In this document: in pieces, positions 1 to 9,570 of the stretch
How the letters are laid out: each line of letters starts with the position of its first letter
How positions within the stretch are numbered: position 1 is the stretch's first letter
Assembly (NCBI RefSeq): GCF_036985505.1
Contig: NZ_BTGQ01000006.1
Location: forward strand, 248,001-312,000
Length of the DNA: 64,000 nt
Direction: 5' to 3'
Source: Croceitalea sp947503285
GTDB taxonomy: Bacteria; Bacteroidota; Bacteroidia; Flavobacteriales; Flavobacteriaceae
Made by a program: the position numbers and the translations under genes
Notes under the pieces: model-generated
What the model saw: only the letters and a program-made list of their open reading frames with translations
Database searches by the model: none
What the model was told of the DNA's origin: nothing

Positions 1-2294
1 ATGCTCTTTATTTTAAAAGGCAATCCATGAAACTGTAGTTTAAAGGTATTGTATGACGTGATAAAGCTGCCGTCTTTAAATTGTTGCATGATCAATTCGT
101 TCTCTTTACCCCTCAATCTAAATTTTCGAAGGCTATAACGACCTTTTTTATAGTCATACCCCTCTTGTTGGTCTTCGTACACCACTGACGTTTCAACGCC
201 TTTCTTATAATACGCATCTATTTTAAGTTCCGTAATATCTTTTTCACCAACATATTGTTGGATCGGGTATTTGGGAATCATAGCACCCTCTTTAATGAAC
301 AAGGGTATTTTATCAATCGCTGCTGAAACCCATTTCTCAACCCCGCCTTCAATAACCTCTTCGGTCCAGTAATTATACCATTTTCCCTTGGGTACGTACA
401 TGCGACGCCCTTGTGCATTAGGCTCTTGAACCGGACAAACCAATATTTGCTCGCCAAACAAGAACTCATCCGTCCTAAAATGGGTCTGGGTATCCCCTTG
501 ATCGTAATAGACCAATGACTGCAACATTGGTATACCTTCTTTTACATATCTGTAAAACATCGTATATAGATACGGTAACAATTGATAGCGCAATTCGATA
601 TACTTTCTGACAATATCAGTTATCTCATCGCCAAATGACCAAGGTTCTTGATCCCCGTGATCTCCGCTGGAATGTACCCTGCAAAAGGGATGGAAAATTC
701 CCATTTGAATCCACCTTGCAAATAATTCCCCATTGGGTTGCTCGGCAAAACCGCCTATATCAGATCCAACGAAGGAGTAACCGCTCATACACATTCTTTG
801 CATTTGCACATTGGCAATCCAAAGATGTTCCCAAGTAGCGACATTATCACCCGTCCAAGTCGAAGCATAGCGCTGTGTGCCTGAGTAGGCCGCCCTGGTC
901 AATACAAATGGACGTTTGGGAAAAGTGTATTTTTTTATTCCATCATAGGTTGCCCTGACCATTTGCATGCCATACACATTATGTGCTTTTCTATGACTAC
1001 AGGGATGCCCGTCGTAATCATGACGCACATCTAGATTAGCCGTTTTTGTTGGCACTTCCATTACGGCAGGCTCGTTCATATCATTCCAGACGCCATGGAC
1101 CCCCATTTCGGCTATCATCTCTTTGTAAAGACCTGCCCACCACTCACGGACTTCAGGATTGGTAAAATCAGGGAATTTACATTCTCCGGGCCATACTTTC
1201 CCCTTAAAATGTGGTCCATCGGCCCTACGGCAAAAATATCCTTTCTCCATGGCTTCTTGATAGACCCAATAATCACGGTCTATTTTGATACCTGGATCGA
1301 TCATGGTCACAGTTTTGAAACCGTCTTCATATAAATCATCGACCATTTTTTTAGGGTTGGGAAAACGGCGGTTGTTCCAAGTAAAGCACCTAAAACCCTC
1401 CATATAATCAATATCCAGATAAATGGCGTCGCAAGGTATCTTCAATTCCCTAAAAGTTGCCGCAATCTTCTTTACTTTTTTTTCAGGATAATAACTCCAT
1501 TTCGACTGGTGAAAACCCAGAGCCCATAGCGGTGGTAATTCAGGCACACCGGTCAAATCGGTATACGCTTCAACTACCTGTGATATTTTGGGGCCATAGA
1601 AAAAGTAATAATTCATTTCACCCCCATCGGCCCAAAAGCTGGTTACGTTTCTCCGCTCATGAGCAAAATCAAAATAGGTGCTGAATGAATTATCGAAGAA
1701 AATACCATAGGCAGCATCGTTATGCAGGCCAACATAGAAAGGAATCGATTTATATAAAGGCTCTTGGTCTTTTCCATAGGCATACGAATCGGTTACCCAG
1801 TTGTTTACCCTTTTTCCTTTCAGGTTGGTATGGGATGCTTTATCCCCCATGCCATAATAACTTTCACCCGATTGGGTGACCTTGGTCATTTTTACGATGT
1901 TACCGCCATAGTCATAGTTCTCCTCCCAATGAAAGCCGACCTCATCTTCATTGATAACCAAATCGTCTAAATCAACGATTTGGATTTTCATATTGCCCTT
2001 GCTGATATAGATTTTGATCTTAGAGGTCTGAATCACATAATCAGACGTTTCCTCGATTACCTCCAACTCATTATAACCTGTGTTGACATCATCACTTATC
2101 GCATATGAAAAATCAGGCTCAAAAGAGTGCTCCGTGGCATACCTGAATCGAATGGCGCTATCCCTTAATACGGTAATTTCTAGAATTACACCATTATCCG
2201 TGGTAAAATAAAGCTTATCGTTATCTTTTTTATATTCAATAATACGGTTGGGATATAGATTACCCCTCTTCTCAATATCAGTATTCGTAATCAT
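1..2294 (-). CDS. Glycoside hydrolase family 31 alpha-glucosidase (3' end outside window)
   Basis: The reading frame opens at the ATG at 2294 and stays open to the window edge, giving about 764 residues. The C-terminus is missing, probably a few tens of residues judging from family size. Seen: the GH31 nucleophile motif WNDMNEP near residue 405 and the acid/base region WTGDN near residue 481. The HPFCRVHSSGD stretch that follows is typical of the catalytic barrel. GH31 enzymes release glucose from alpha-glucans or maltooligosaccharides. No signal peptide is visible, so it is probably cytoplasmic. It lies 97 bp downstream of glgB on the same strand, so a role in glycogen or maltodextrin turnover is likely. 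Exact linkage preference cannot be read from the sequence. Confidence 0.9.
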   Translation of the reverse strand, partial: MITNTDIEKRGNLYPNRIIEYKKDNDKLYFTTDNGVILEITVLRDSAIRFRYATEHSFEPDFSYAISDDVNTGYNELEVIEETSDYVIQTSKIKIYISKGNMKIQIVDLDDLVINEDEVGFHWEENYDYGGNIVKMTKVTQSGESYYGMGDKASHTNLKGKRVNNWVTDSYAYGKDQEPLYKSIPFYVGLHNDAAYGIFFDNSFSTYFDFAHERRNVTSFWADGGEMNYYFFYGPKISQVVEAYTDLTGVPELPPLWALGFHQSKWSYYPEKKVKKIAATFRELKIPCDAIYLDIDYMEGFRCFTWNNRRFPNPKKMVDDLYEDGFKTVTMIDPGIKIDRDYWVYQEAMEKGYFCRRADGPHFKGKVWPGECKFPDFTNPEVREWWAGLYKEMIAEMGVHGVWNDMNEPAVMEVPTKTANLDVRHDYDGHPCSHRKAHNVYGMQMVRATYDGIKKYTFPKRPFVLTRAAYSGTQRYASTWTGDNVATWEHLWIANVQMQRMCMSGYSFVGSDIGGFAEQPNGELFARWIQMGIFHPFCRVHSSGDHGDQEPWSFGDEITDIVRKYIELRYQLLPYLYTMFYRYVKEGIPMLQSLVYYDQGDTQTHFRTDEFLFGEQILVCPVQEPNAQGRRMYVPKGKWYNYWTEEVIEGGVEKWVSAAIDKIPLFIKEGAMIPKYPIQQYVGEKDITELKIDAYYKKGVETSVVYEDQQEGYDYKKGRYSLRKFRLRGKENELIMQQFKDGSFITSYNTFKLQFHGLPFKIKS

Positions 2295-2391
2295 GATAGA
2301 TGATTTTCAGACCAACAAAAAAAGCACATTAGTCTGAGATTAAAAAAAGTTCTTGAGACTAACTACAAACTATAACGTTGTAGTATCATTC

Positions 2392-4287
2392 TCATTTATA
2401 AATAAGTACACTTAACGGTGGGATTGTGAGTTCAACGGAATGTTCCCTTCCATTCCATGTTTTGTTAGAAGGCTTCACCGTTTTTTTACCAAGGCCACTA
2501 CCTCCATATTTGCTGTCGTCACTGTTGAACAATAATTTCAATTGCTTGTTTTTCGGTACACCAACCCTATATTTTTCACGAGGTACCGGGGTAAAATTGC
2601 CTACAATAATGACATCATCTTTGGTATGGTGCCCTTTTCTGATATAGGAGAGTACCGAATTTTCATGGTCATTGTAATCTATCCACTCAAATCCCTCAGC
2701 ACTAAACTGTTTTTCATGTAAGGCAAGTTGTTCTTTGTATATCTTGTTTAAATCTTGAATCACCTTTTGTATACCAGAATGAAAATCGTATTCCGTTAAA
2801 TGCCAATCAAGGCTCTGTTGAAAATTCCACTCCCCTGTTTGGCCGAACTCGCCCCCCATAAAAATTAGATTTGCACCAGGGTGGGTGAACATATAGCCGA
2901 AAAGAAGCCTCAAATTTGCGAATCGTTGCCATTCATCACCAGGCATGCGGTAAACCAGCGATTGTTTGCCATAAACCACTTCATCATGTGAAAATGGGAG
3001 CATGAAATTTTCAGTAAACGCATAAGTCATACTGAAGGTCAAGTCGTTCTGATGGTGTTTTCTATAGACGGGTTCCTTTTTAAAATATTCTAAAGTATCA
3101 TGCATCCATCCCATCATCCATTTCATTCCGAAACCTAATCCGCCATAGTGTACAGGTTTGGAAACCCCTGAAAATGCAGTAGATTCCTCAGCTATGGTTT
3201 GAACGCCCTTAAAACTGGCATAAACCTCTTGGTTCATTTCACGAATAAAGGACATCGCCTCTAAGTTCTCATTATTGCCATACATATTGGGTTCCCATTC
3301 ACCATCTTCCCGCGAATAATCCAAATAGAGCATTGAAGCAACGGCGTCTACACGAAGGCCATCAACATGGTACTGGTCTAACCAAAATACCGCATTGCTA
3401 ATCAAAAAGGCGCGAACTTCATTTCTGCCGTAATTGAATATCAAACTTTTCCAATCAGGATGGTACCCCTTCCTCCTATCAGGGTGTTCGTATAAGTGGG
3501 ATCCGTCAAAAAAGCCAAGACCATGGGCATCTTCAGGAAAATGGGAAGGAACCCAATCCAATATCACGCCAATACCCGCCTTATGCATTTCATCGACCAA
3601 CAACTTAAAACCCTCTGGCTCACCGAAACGCGATGTCGGGGCAAAATACCCCGTCAACTGATAGCCCCATGAAGGATCGAATGGATACTCCATAACCGGC
3701 ATGAACTCTACGTGGGTAAAGCCCATTTCCTTAACATATGCAACCAGCTCTTTAGAAAAATCCTTATAAGACAAAAAATCATTTCCATTTTTCCGTTTCC
3801 ATGATCCCAAATGTACTTCATAGACCGAATATGGTTTATCAAGTCCGTTGTGGACTTCCCTGGTCTCCATCCAATCTGCATCGTTCCAACGATATGCTGA
3901 ATCCCATACGATTGAAGCCGTTTTTGGGGGATGTTCACAATAGCGCGCAAAGGGATCTACCTTTTCGGTCACCATACCGTTATTATGTGATTCGATACTG
4001 TATTTGTATACCTCGCCTTTTCCTACCCCAGCAATGAAACCCTCCCAAATTCCACTTGAGTCCCATCGCACATTGAGCTGATGGTCACCCTTTCTCCATC
4101 CATTGAAATTACCGATGACCGAAACCGATTTGGCCGATGGTGCCCAAACTGCAAAATACGTTCCTTTAGTATCGGAAACCTCGGTGAGGTGCGAACCTAA
4201 TTTATCATATAATCTAAAGTGCTTGCCAGATTTAAAAAGGTTGATATCAAATTCGGTAAACAAACTATGCGGAATTACTGGAGACAT
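2392..4287 (-). CDS. glgB: 1,4-alpha-glucan branching enzyme
   Basis: A 631-residue GH13 protein with an N-terminal CBM48-like beta-sandwich (about residues 25-115, FAVWAPSAKSVSVIGNFNGW), a catalytic barrel and an all-beta C-terminal domain. The catalytic set is visible: DGLRVDAVASMLY with nucleophile Asp314, TIAEES with the acid/base Glu at 367, and FSHDEV with the transition-state Asp. It cuts alpha-1,4 chains and re-attaches them as alpha-1,6 branches in glycogen. Length and motifs are normal for the family. It is followed on the same strand by the GH31 glucosidase. glgA and glgC are not in the window and may lie beyond the left edge. Confidence 0.97.
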   Translation of the reverse strand: MSPVIPHSLFTEFDINLFKSGKHFRLYDKLGSHLTEVSDTKGTYFAVWAPSAKSVSVIGNFNGWRKGDHQLNVRWDSSGIWEGFIAGVGKGEVYKYSIESHNNGMVTEKVDPFARYCEHPPKTASIVWDSAYRWNDADWMETREVHNGLDKPYSVYEVHLGSWKRKNGNDFLSYKDFSKELVAYVKEMGFTHVEFMPVMEYPFDPSWGYQLTGYFAPTSRFGEPEGFKLLVDEMHKAGIGVILDWVPSHFPEDAHGLGFFDGSHLYEHPDRRKGYHPDWKSLIFNYGRNEVRAFLISNAVFWLDQYHVDGLRVDAVASMLYLDYSREDGEWEPNMYGNNENLEAMSFIREMNQEVYASFKGVQTIAEESTAFSGVSKPVHYGGLGFGMKWMMGWMHDTLEYFKKEPVYRKHHQNDLTFSMTYAFTENFMLPFSHDEVVYGKQSLVYRMPGDEWQRFANLRLLFGYMFTHPGANLIFMGGEFGQTGEWNFQQSLDWHLTEYDFHSGIQKVIQDLNKIYKEQLALHEKQFSAEGFEWIDYNDHENSVLSYIRKGHHTKDDVIIVGNFTPVPREKYRVGVPKNKQLKLLFNSDDSKYGGSGLGKKTVKPSNKTWNGREHSVELTIPPLSVLIYK

Positions 4288-4454
4288 ACGTATTATTTGA
4301 TAAGTGTTGCAATATTAATCATCTTTCCCCAAGATACTAAAAATGTTTCCGTCTCTTTTGAATAAATTTGATGAAATCAAAAATGGAACGCTTTTTGATT
4401 TTAACAACATGAAACGAAAAAAAAGATCATCAACTGAAATTAAAATCTAGAATT

Positions 4455-5024
4455 ATGAATAAGGTTAAGTTATTGTTTGGAATACTTTTTATTGCATTCG
4501 CAGTGTCTTGCGAAGGACCTGAAGGACCTCCGGGCCCCCCAGGATTTGATGGTTTGGATGGACTTGACGGACTCGATGGGGTAAATATCTTGGGTAACGT
4601 AGTAGAAATCGAAGGTACCTTCAATGCCGCCAACGATTTTTCGATTTTCTTTGAATTTCCACAAGACATCGAAGTTTTTGAATCAGACCTTGTTCTGGTG
4701 TATTTGCTGTTTGAACAACTTGATGACCCTGATGGTGGTGACCCAATTGATGTATGGCGCCTATTACCACAGACAAGAATACTGGATCAAGGACTCTTAC
4801 AGTATAATTATGACCATACCTTTTTTGATGTGAACATCTTTTTAGAGTCTGATTTTGACCTTAGTAGCTTACCCCCAGGTGACACTGACAATCAAGTCTT
4901 TAGAATTGCCGTGGTGCCCGCCGAATTCGGGTTGGACAATAGCATTGACACGTCAGATTTCAATGCGGTTATTGATGCCCTGAAATTTGACCCTAGCGGG
5001 ATTGAAAAAATCAATTTGGACTAA
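4455..5024 (+). CDS. Lipoprotein with short collagen-like Gly-X-Y stretch
   Basis: 189 residues. The signal peptide ends in the lipobox AVSC (Cys19). Eight consecutive Gly-X-Y triplets follow directly (GPE GPP GPP GFD GLD GLD GLD GVN). The rest is acidic, has no recognised catalytic motif, and contains a DDPDGGDP stretch in the middle. By lipoprotein rules it is anchored in an envelope membrane. Short collagen-like tethers just after the lipid cysteine occur in other Bacteroidota lipoproteins, where they probably act as spacers. It is divergent from glgB and ends just before a strong hairpin. Function unknown. Confidence 0.85.
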   Translation: MNKVKLLFGILFIAFAVSCEGPEGPPGPPGFDGLDGLDGLDGVNILGNVVEIEGTFNAANDFSIFFEFPQDIEVFESDLVLVYLLFEQLDDPDGGDPIDVWRLLPQTRILDQGLLQYNYDHTFFDVNIFLESDFDLSSLPPGDTDNQVFRIAVVPAEFGLDNSIDTSDFNAVIDALKFDPSGIEKINLD

Positions 5025-5040
5025 GTTCATTTATAAACTT

Positions 5041-5070
5041 CAAAACCCCATTTTTTGAAATGGGGTTTTG
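5041..5070 (+). terminator. Hairpin terminator after the collagen-like lipoprotein gene
   Basis: A perfect 13-bp inverted repeat, CAAAACCCCATTT (5041-5053) and AAATGGGGTTTTG (5058-5070), with a 4-nt loop. It begins 16 bp after the stop codon at 5024. The T-run is inside the distal stem arm and not after it, so it is a slightly atypical intrinsic terminator. Confidence 0.75.
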
Positions 5071-5130
5071 CTTCTAAATACCACCATGAAAGTTTTATGG
5101 ATTTTAATCGTCTTATTTAAAAAAAAGAAA

Positions 5131-5634
5131 ATGATGGGAAAGAAAATTGCACTGATCGCCGTATTATTCGCTTCATGCATTGGTACGTCACAAACGGAAA
5201 AGGAAGAACTTGCGGAAAACAAAAAAGCGGAAACAACATATCCTGTTGAAAAAACGGATGCGGAATGGAGAGCTGAGTTAACGGATATGGAATATTACGT
5301 TTTACGTAAGGCCGCAACCGAAAATTCATTTAGCAGTGACCTTTTGAACAACAAAGAAAAGGGTACATATACCTGCGCGGGCTGTGGTGCGGCATTATTT
5401 AGAAGCGAACATAAGTTCAAAAGCGGCACGGGATGGCCTTCGTTTGACCGGGAAATCGAAGGTATGGTTGCCTATGATGTCGATTACAAGATAGGCTATG
5501 CAAGAACAGAGGAGCATTGTGCCTCATGTGGCGGACATTTAGGCCACGTTTTTAATGACGGCCCTAGCGATACTACCGGAAAAAGGCATTGTATCAACGG
5601 AATCGCCTTGGATTTTGTTCCTGATGAAAAATAG
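5131..5634 (+). CDS. msrB: Peptide-methionine (R)-S-oxide reductase, lipoprotein form
   Basis: Reduces methionine-R-sulfoxide in proteins. The ATG at 5131 gives 167 residues beginning with a compact lipoprotein signal ending LFASC (Cys16). Upstream in-frame starts at 5068 and 5086 would add a poor, lysine-interrupted leader, so they are less likely. MsrB features: zinc pairs CAGC and CASC, the SGTGWPSF substrate motif, and the catalytic cysteine in RHCINGIALDF near the C-terminus. The lipobox suggests an envelope enzyme repairing oxidised exported proteins. It stands alone between two hairpin terminators. Confidence 0.93.
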   Translation: MMGKKIALIAVLFASCIGTSQTEKEELAENKKAETTYPVEKTDAEWRAELTDMEYYVLRKAATENSFSSDLLNNKEKGTYTCAGCGAALFRSEHKFKSGTGWPSFDREIEGMVAYDVDYKIGYARTEEHCASCGGHLGHVFNDGPSDTTGKRHCINGIALDFVPDEK

Positions 5635-5696
5635 TGGGTATTAAGTAAATCGCAACACTACTTGGTTAACGGTCATTACCCAAGTAATTTTTAAAT

Positions 5697-5734
5697 GGGT
5701 GCCATTGCTTTGATGTAATGGTGCCCGTTTTTTT
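5697..5734 (+). terminator. Intrinsic terminator downstream of msrB
   Basis: Arms GGGTGCCATT (5697-5706) and AATGGTGCCC (5717-5726) pair over 10 bp with two G-T wobbles and a 10-nt loop. They are followed by a run of T residues at 5728-5734. It lies 63 bp after the msrB stop codon. Confidence 0.8.
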
Positions 5735-5944
5735 AATTATGGCTTTTTATAAAGACCTTTATGGTTCTTTAAACACTGTTGAAGGTTTAGTAACGTGCTA
5801 AGGTCAAATCGCTTTTTAAGTTAGGCGATACCAACTACCTCAGGTCAAGTCTGCGAACCCTAAAAAGGGAAAATCAAATTCAATTTCAACATGGGTATCG
5901 AGGCTTATAAATTTCCATTATCGCGTTAATCTTAAGACCAAGCA
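5735..5944. other. Intergenic stretch without a recognised gene
   Basis: Between the msrB terminator and the lpd promoter there are about 210 bp with no credible reading frame. I see no tRNA-like, riboswitch-like or repeat structure here. Confidence 0.5.
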
Positions 5945-5974
5945 TTGAAAACTTGGCCTTGTTCACTATCTTTG
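5945..5974 (+). promoter_or_regulatory. Bacteroidota-type promoter of lpd
   Basis: TTG at 5945-5947 and TATCTTTG at 5967-5974, separated by 19 bp, match the Bacteroidota housekeeping consensus TTG-N19-TAnnTTTG. The -7 element lies 33 bp before the lpd ATG. Confidence 0.75.
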
Positions 5975-6007
5975 CACCTCCATTTTAACAACTAAAATAG
6001 TAAGTGA

Positions 6008-7399
6008 ATGAGCAATTTTGATGTAATCGTTTTAGGAAGCGGACCAGGTGGATATGTTACGGCCATTAGGGCCTCTCAACTAGGTATGAAAACGGCAATC
6101 GTTGAAAAGGAAAACCTTGGTGGCGTTTGTTTGAATTGGGGCTGCATACCTACAAAGGCATTATTAAAATCCGCTCAGGTATTCGAATACTTAAAACATG
6201 CAGAAGACTATGGTCTAAGTGCCAAAAAAGTGGAACATGACTTCGATGCCGTTGTTAAAAGAAGTAGGGGTGTCGCCGATGGCATGAGCAAAGGAGTCCA
6301 ATTTTTGATGAAAAAAAATAAAATTGAGGTTTTGAACGGTTTTGGCAGACTGATGCCCGGTAAGAAAGTAATCGTTAAGGGGGAACATGGAGAACCGGCC
6401 GAATATACCGCCAATCATATCATTATCGCCACTGGGGCACGCAGTCGTGAATTGCCTAGCCTACCCCAAGATGGTAAAAAGGTAATCGGTTACCGTGAGG
6501 CCATGACCCTTGAAAAACAGCCTAAAAAAATGATTGTGGTCGGTAGTGGCGCCATCGGTATCGAATTCGCTTACTTCTATAACAGCATGGGAACCGAAGT
6601 TACCGTTGTCGAGTATTTACCGAATATCGTACCTGTTGAAGATGAAGATATCTCAAAACAACTGGAACGCTCCTTTAAAAAGTCTGGTGTCAAAATAAAG
6701 ACCTCTGCTGAGGTTATCAAAGTGGATACCTCAGGTGATGGCGTTAAAGCAACCGTGAAAACCGCAAAAGGTGAGGAAGTTTTGGAAGCGGATATCGTAC
6801 TTTCCGCAGTCGGCATCAAAACCAATATAGAAAATATAGGTCTAGAAGAAGTTGGTATCGCTACCGATCGTGATAAAATCTTGGTCAACGATTACTACCA
6901 AACCAACATTCCCGGTTATTATGCCATTGGTGATATAACCCCTGGTCAGGCCCTGGCCCATGTAGCTTCGGCAGAGGGTATTCTCTGTGTGGAAAAAATT
7001 GCCGGAATGCATGTAGAACCTTTGGATTATGGAAACATTCCCGGTTGTACCTATTGCACTCCTGAAGTTGCCTCTGTCGGCCTCACCGAAAAACAGGCCA
7101 AAGAAAAAGGGTATGATATCAAAGTGGGCAAATTTCCCTTTTCTGCAAGTGGAAAGGCAAAAGCCTCTGGAGCTTCCGATGGTTTCGTAAAGGTCATCTT
7201 TGATGCCAAGTACGGCGAATGGTTGGGTTGCCATATGATAGGTGCCGGTGTCACCGATATGATCGCGGAAGCGGTCGTGGCCAGAAAATTGGAAACCACA
7301 GGCCATGAAGTCTTAAAAGCGGTTCATCCACATCCCACAATGAGTGAGGCCGTTATGGAAGCCGTGGCCGCGGCCTATGACGAGGTCATCCACTTATAA
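6008..7399 (+). CDS. lpdA: Dihydrolipoyl dehydrogenase (E3)
   Basis: 463 residues, the usual length. Re-oxidises lipoamide of 2-oxoacid dehydrogenase complexes or the glycine cleavage system, passing electrons through FAD to NAD+. Seen: FAD-binding GSGPGG at residues 10-15, redox-active disulfide Cys41/Cys46 in GGVCLNWGCIPTK, the NAD-binding VVGSGAIGIEF near residue 180, the second FAD motif ending YAIGD, and the C-terminal HPHPTMSE with the catalytic His-Glu. It is not next to E1/E2 genes, so it may serve several complexes. It has its own promoter. Confidence 0.97.
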   Translation: MSNFDVIVLGSGPGGYVTAIRASQLGMKTAIVEKENLGGVCLNWGCIPTKALLKSAQVFEYLKHAEDYGLSAKKVEHDFDAVVKRSRGVADGMSKGVQFLMKKNKIEVLNGFGRLMPGKKVIVKGEHGEPAEYTANHIIIATGARSRELPSLPQDGKKVIGYREAMTLEKQPKKMIVVGSGAIGIEFAYFYNSMGTEVTVVEYLPNIVPVEDEDISKQLERSFKKSGVKIKTSAEVIKVDTSGDGVKATVKTAKGEEVLEADIVLSAVGIKTNIENIGLEEVGIATDRDKILVNDYYQTNIPGYYAIGDITPGQALAHVASAEGILCVEKIAGMHVEPLDYGNIPGCTYCTPEVASVGLTEKQAKEKGYDIKVGKFPFSASGKAKASGASDGFVKVIFDAKYGEWLGCHMIGAGVTDMIAEAVVARKLETTGHEVLKAVHPHPTMSEAVMEAVAAAYDEVIHL

Positions 7400-7410
7400 A
7401 AAAAGACATT

Positions 7411-7692
7411 TTGTTAAAACTCTTCAGAACAACGGCAATCTTAGAGGGCATTTCCTATTTGTTGTTATTTGGCCTTACCATGCCCTTAAAATATTGGGGC
7501 GAAATATTGGAACCCAATAAAATCGTAGGGTATGCCCATGGCGTGCTTTTTATTGCCTATGTGGTGTTGGCCTTACTTTTTTGGTGGCAAAAAAAGTGGG
7601 GCATTAAAAGGCTTTTTATTTTAATGATTGCATCCTTATTGCCCTTCGCCACATTTTATGTCGATAAAAAATACCTGCAAAATGTTAATTGA
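7411..7692 (+). CDS. DUF3817-type small membrane protein
   Basis: 93 residues with three predicted membrane segments (about 9-27, 41-61 and 66-86). The sequence fits the DUF3817 (YdzA-like) family: an N-terminal LEGISYLLLFG and a central GYAHGVLFIAY. No upstream ATG exists in frame, so translation probably starts at TTG 7411. It begins 11 bp after the lpd stop and is probably co-transcribed. The biochemical role of the family is unknown. Confidence 0.8.
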   Translation: MLKLFRTTAILEGISYLLLFGLTMPLKYWGEILEPNKIVGYAHGVLFIAYVVLALLFWWQKKWGIKRLFILMIASLLPFATFYVDKKYLQNVN

Positions 7693-7821
7693 CTTGAGTG
7701 CGACATAAGAAACCCGTCATTTCATTTATTCGGTTTCCCACAATCTACGTACTTATATCAGGTAAAGTCTGTCTTTTTTACATTTGTTCCCTTTTGAATC
7801 GACGGTTACATCGTACTCGCA

Positions 7822-8997
7822 TCAATTCGTGGTTTCAACGAACTTGTAAATAACGCCATCAAAAGCACAAACATAGAGTTCATTACTAGCATCGACCCCA
7901 AAAGAGGCGATACTTAACCTAGATTCCAAAATCAATTCGTTGGTGCTTCCATCTGGCGCTAAGGCCCATATTCTTCCACTTACGAAATCACCATAAATAT
8001 AGCGGCCGGTTATGAGGCTCAATGCATCACCGCGATACACAAAACCGCCTGTTATAGATCGATCTCCATTGCTATGTCCATATTCGTAGATTGGGCCCAT
8101 CAATCCTTTGCGATCACACTCCCCTGAGAAACAAGAAGTACCCTCGAATAGCTTCCAGCCGTAATTGCCCCCAGATTCAACAATATCAATTTCTTCCAAA
8201 GTACCCTGACCAACATCGCCGGTCCATAAAGCTCCGGTCTGAGAGTCAAAGCTCATGCGCCAAGGATTTCGAAAGCCATAGGCATAGATCTCATCAAGTA
8301 CCGTACTTTCACTTAAAAAAGGATTACTTGAAGGAATCGCGTAATTTAATCCATTACTAGTGTTGTCAACATCAATTCGAAGTATATTCCCTAGCAGGTT
8401 GGTCGTATTTTGAGCGTTGTTTTGTGGGTCTCCCGCCCCGCCCCCATCACCTACGGCAATGTAGAGGTAACCATCGGGGCCAAATGCGATCTGCCCACCA
8501 TTATGGTTGGTCTGCGGCTGCGGAATTTCCAATAAGACTACTTCACTGGTTGAATCAGCACTATTTGTATCAGCTAAAGTCGAAAATCTTGAGATGACCG
8601 CAAGTTCTTCCGAAGGTGTATAAAACACATAAAAGTAGCCGTTGTTTTCGTAATTGGGATGAAATGCCAGACCCAACAACCCCTGTTCACTTACAGTGGA
8701 TATCGTGGAAAGATTCAAAAACTCATTGGACGTGGATGTCTCTTCATTATTTTCAAAAACGATTATACGCCCCCTTTTTTCCACCACAAACAAACGATTG
8801 GTTCCATCTTTGGGGGATTGTAAATCTAAGGGTTGGCTAAAAGAAAGGTTTGGAAAGGCGTTCACCAATGAAATCGAAACGGCGGTTTCATCCATTTCTT
8901 CCCCATTTTCATCTTGAGGATCAAATTCGTTGTCCTCTTCATTACACGATAAAACACATAACAATAGAAATACTGAAACCAGTTTGACGATTTTCAT
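7822..8997 (-). CDS. PQQ-type soluble sugar dehydrogenase lipoprotein
   Basis: Start chosen at ATG 8997 because it gives a clean lipoprotein signal ending VLSC (Cys18). A longer frame to 9081 adds an unlikely leader. 391 residues of the glucose/sorbosone dehydrogenase six-bladed propeller family. Typical patterns are NHNGGQIAFGPDGYLYIAVGDGG in the middle, the YGFRNPWR motif, and GGFVYRG towards the C-terminus. Family members oxidise sugars with PQQ, but many Bacteroidota homologues are uncharacterised and the substrate is unknown. The stretch after the lipid cysteine is acidic and low in complexity, so it is probably a linker. Confidence 0.88.
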   Translation of the reverse strand: MKIVKLVSVFLLLCVLSCNEEDNEFDPQDENGEEMDETAVSISLVNAFPNLSFSQPLDLQSPKDGTNRLFVVEKRGRIIVFENNEETSTSNEFLNLSTISTVSEQGLLGLAFHPNYENNGYFYVFYTPSEELAVISRFSTLADTNSADSTSEVVLLEIPQPQTNHNGGQIAFGPDGYLYIAVGDGGGAGDPQNNAQNTTNLLGNILRIDVDNTSNGLNYAIPSSNPFLSESTVLDEIYAYGFRNPWRMSFDSQTGALWTGDVGQGTLEEIDIVESGGNYGWKLFEGTSCFSGECDRKGLMGPIYEYGHSNGDRSITGGFVYRGDALSLITGRYIYGDFVSGRIWALAPDGSTNELILESRLSIASFGVDASNELYVCAFDGVIYKFVETTN

Positions 8998-9073
8998 AGT
9001 AGCGGGGGTTTCTTTTAAGTACGCAAAAATTACACCAAATGGATTTTTGAAGTACATGTTCTGGACAAAGAAA

Positions 9074-9490
9074 TCAAGCAATCAAACTTTGAATGGCAAG
9101 GTCGTAACTCTGTAAGCCGAAACCAACAATAACCCCTTTAGCGCCGGCAGAAATATACGAATGATGCCGATAATCCTCCCTTTTAAAGGTATTCGAAATA
9201 TGCACCTCAACTACCGGGGCCTCAATAGCCTTGACTGCATCACCTATGCCGACCGAAGTATGCGTATAAGCCGCTGCGTTTAAGATAATGCCATCGTAAG
9301 AGAAACCGACTTCATGAAGTTTATCAATGATACCACCTTCTATATTCGATTGAAAATATTCGAGTTGGGTGGTTTTGAACTTGAATTGTAACGTAGCGAA
9401 ATAGTCTTCAAAGCTTTGGTTACCATAGACTTCTGGTTCGCGTCTTCCTAAAAGATTCAGGTTGGGACCGTTAATAATAATCAACTTCAT
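9074..9490 (-). CDS. aroQ: 3-dehydroquinate dehydratase, type II
   Basis: 138 residues from ATG 9490; an upstream in-frame ATG at 9520 would run into the hairpin and is not favoured. Catalyses dehydration of 3-dehydroquinate in the shikimate pathway. Type II motifs are present: NGPNLNLLGRREPEVYG with the active-site Tyr, ILNAAAYTHTS, the VEVHISN loop, and HHSYIS. Length is normal for the dodecameric type II enzyme. It sits between unrelated genes on the same strand. Confidence 0.95.
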   Translation of the reverse strand: MKLIIINGPNLNLLGRREPEVYGNQSFEDYFATLQFKFKTTQLEYFQSNIEGGIIDKLHEVGFSYDGIILNAAAYTHTSVGIGDAVKAIEAPVVEVHISNTFKREDYRHHSYISAGAKGVIVGFGLQSYDLAIQSLIA

Positions 9491-9522
9491 AAAGTAAATG
9501 TAAGCAAAATTTAAAGTCATAA

Positions 9523-9552
9523 AAAAAGCGGAAACCGTGGTTTCCGCTTTTT
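9523..9552 (-). terminator. Intrinsic terminator after the outer-membrane barrel gene
   Basis: Perfect inverted repeat AAAAAGCGGAAACC (9523-9536) and GGTTTCCGCTTTTT (9539-9552). Read on the minus strand it ends in a T-run (complement of 9521-9527). It lies 19 bp beyond the stop of the barrel gene and about 30 bp before aroQ. Confidence 0.85.
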
Positions 9553-9570
9553 ATTGAGTCGTATTACCCA

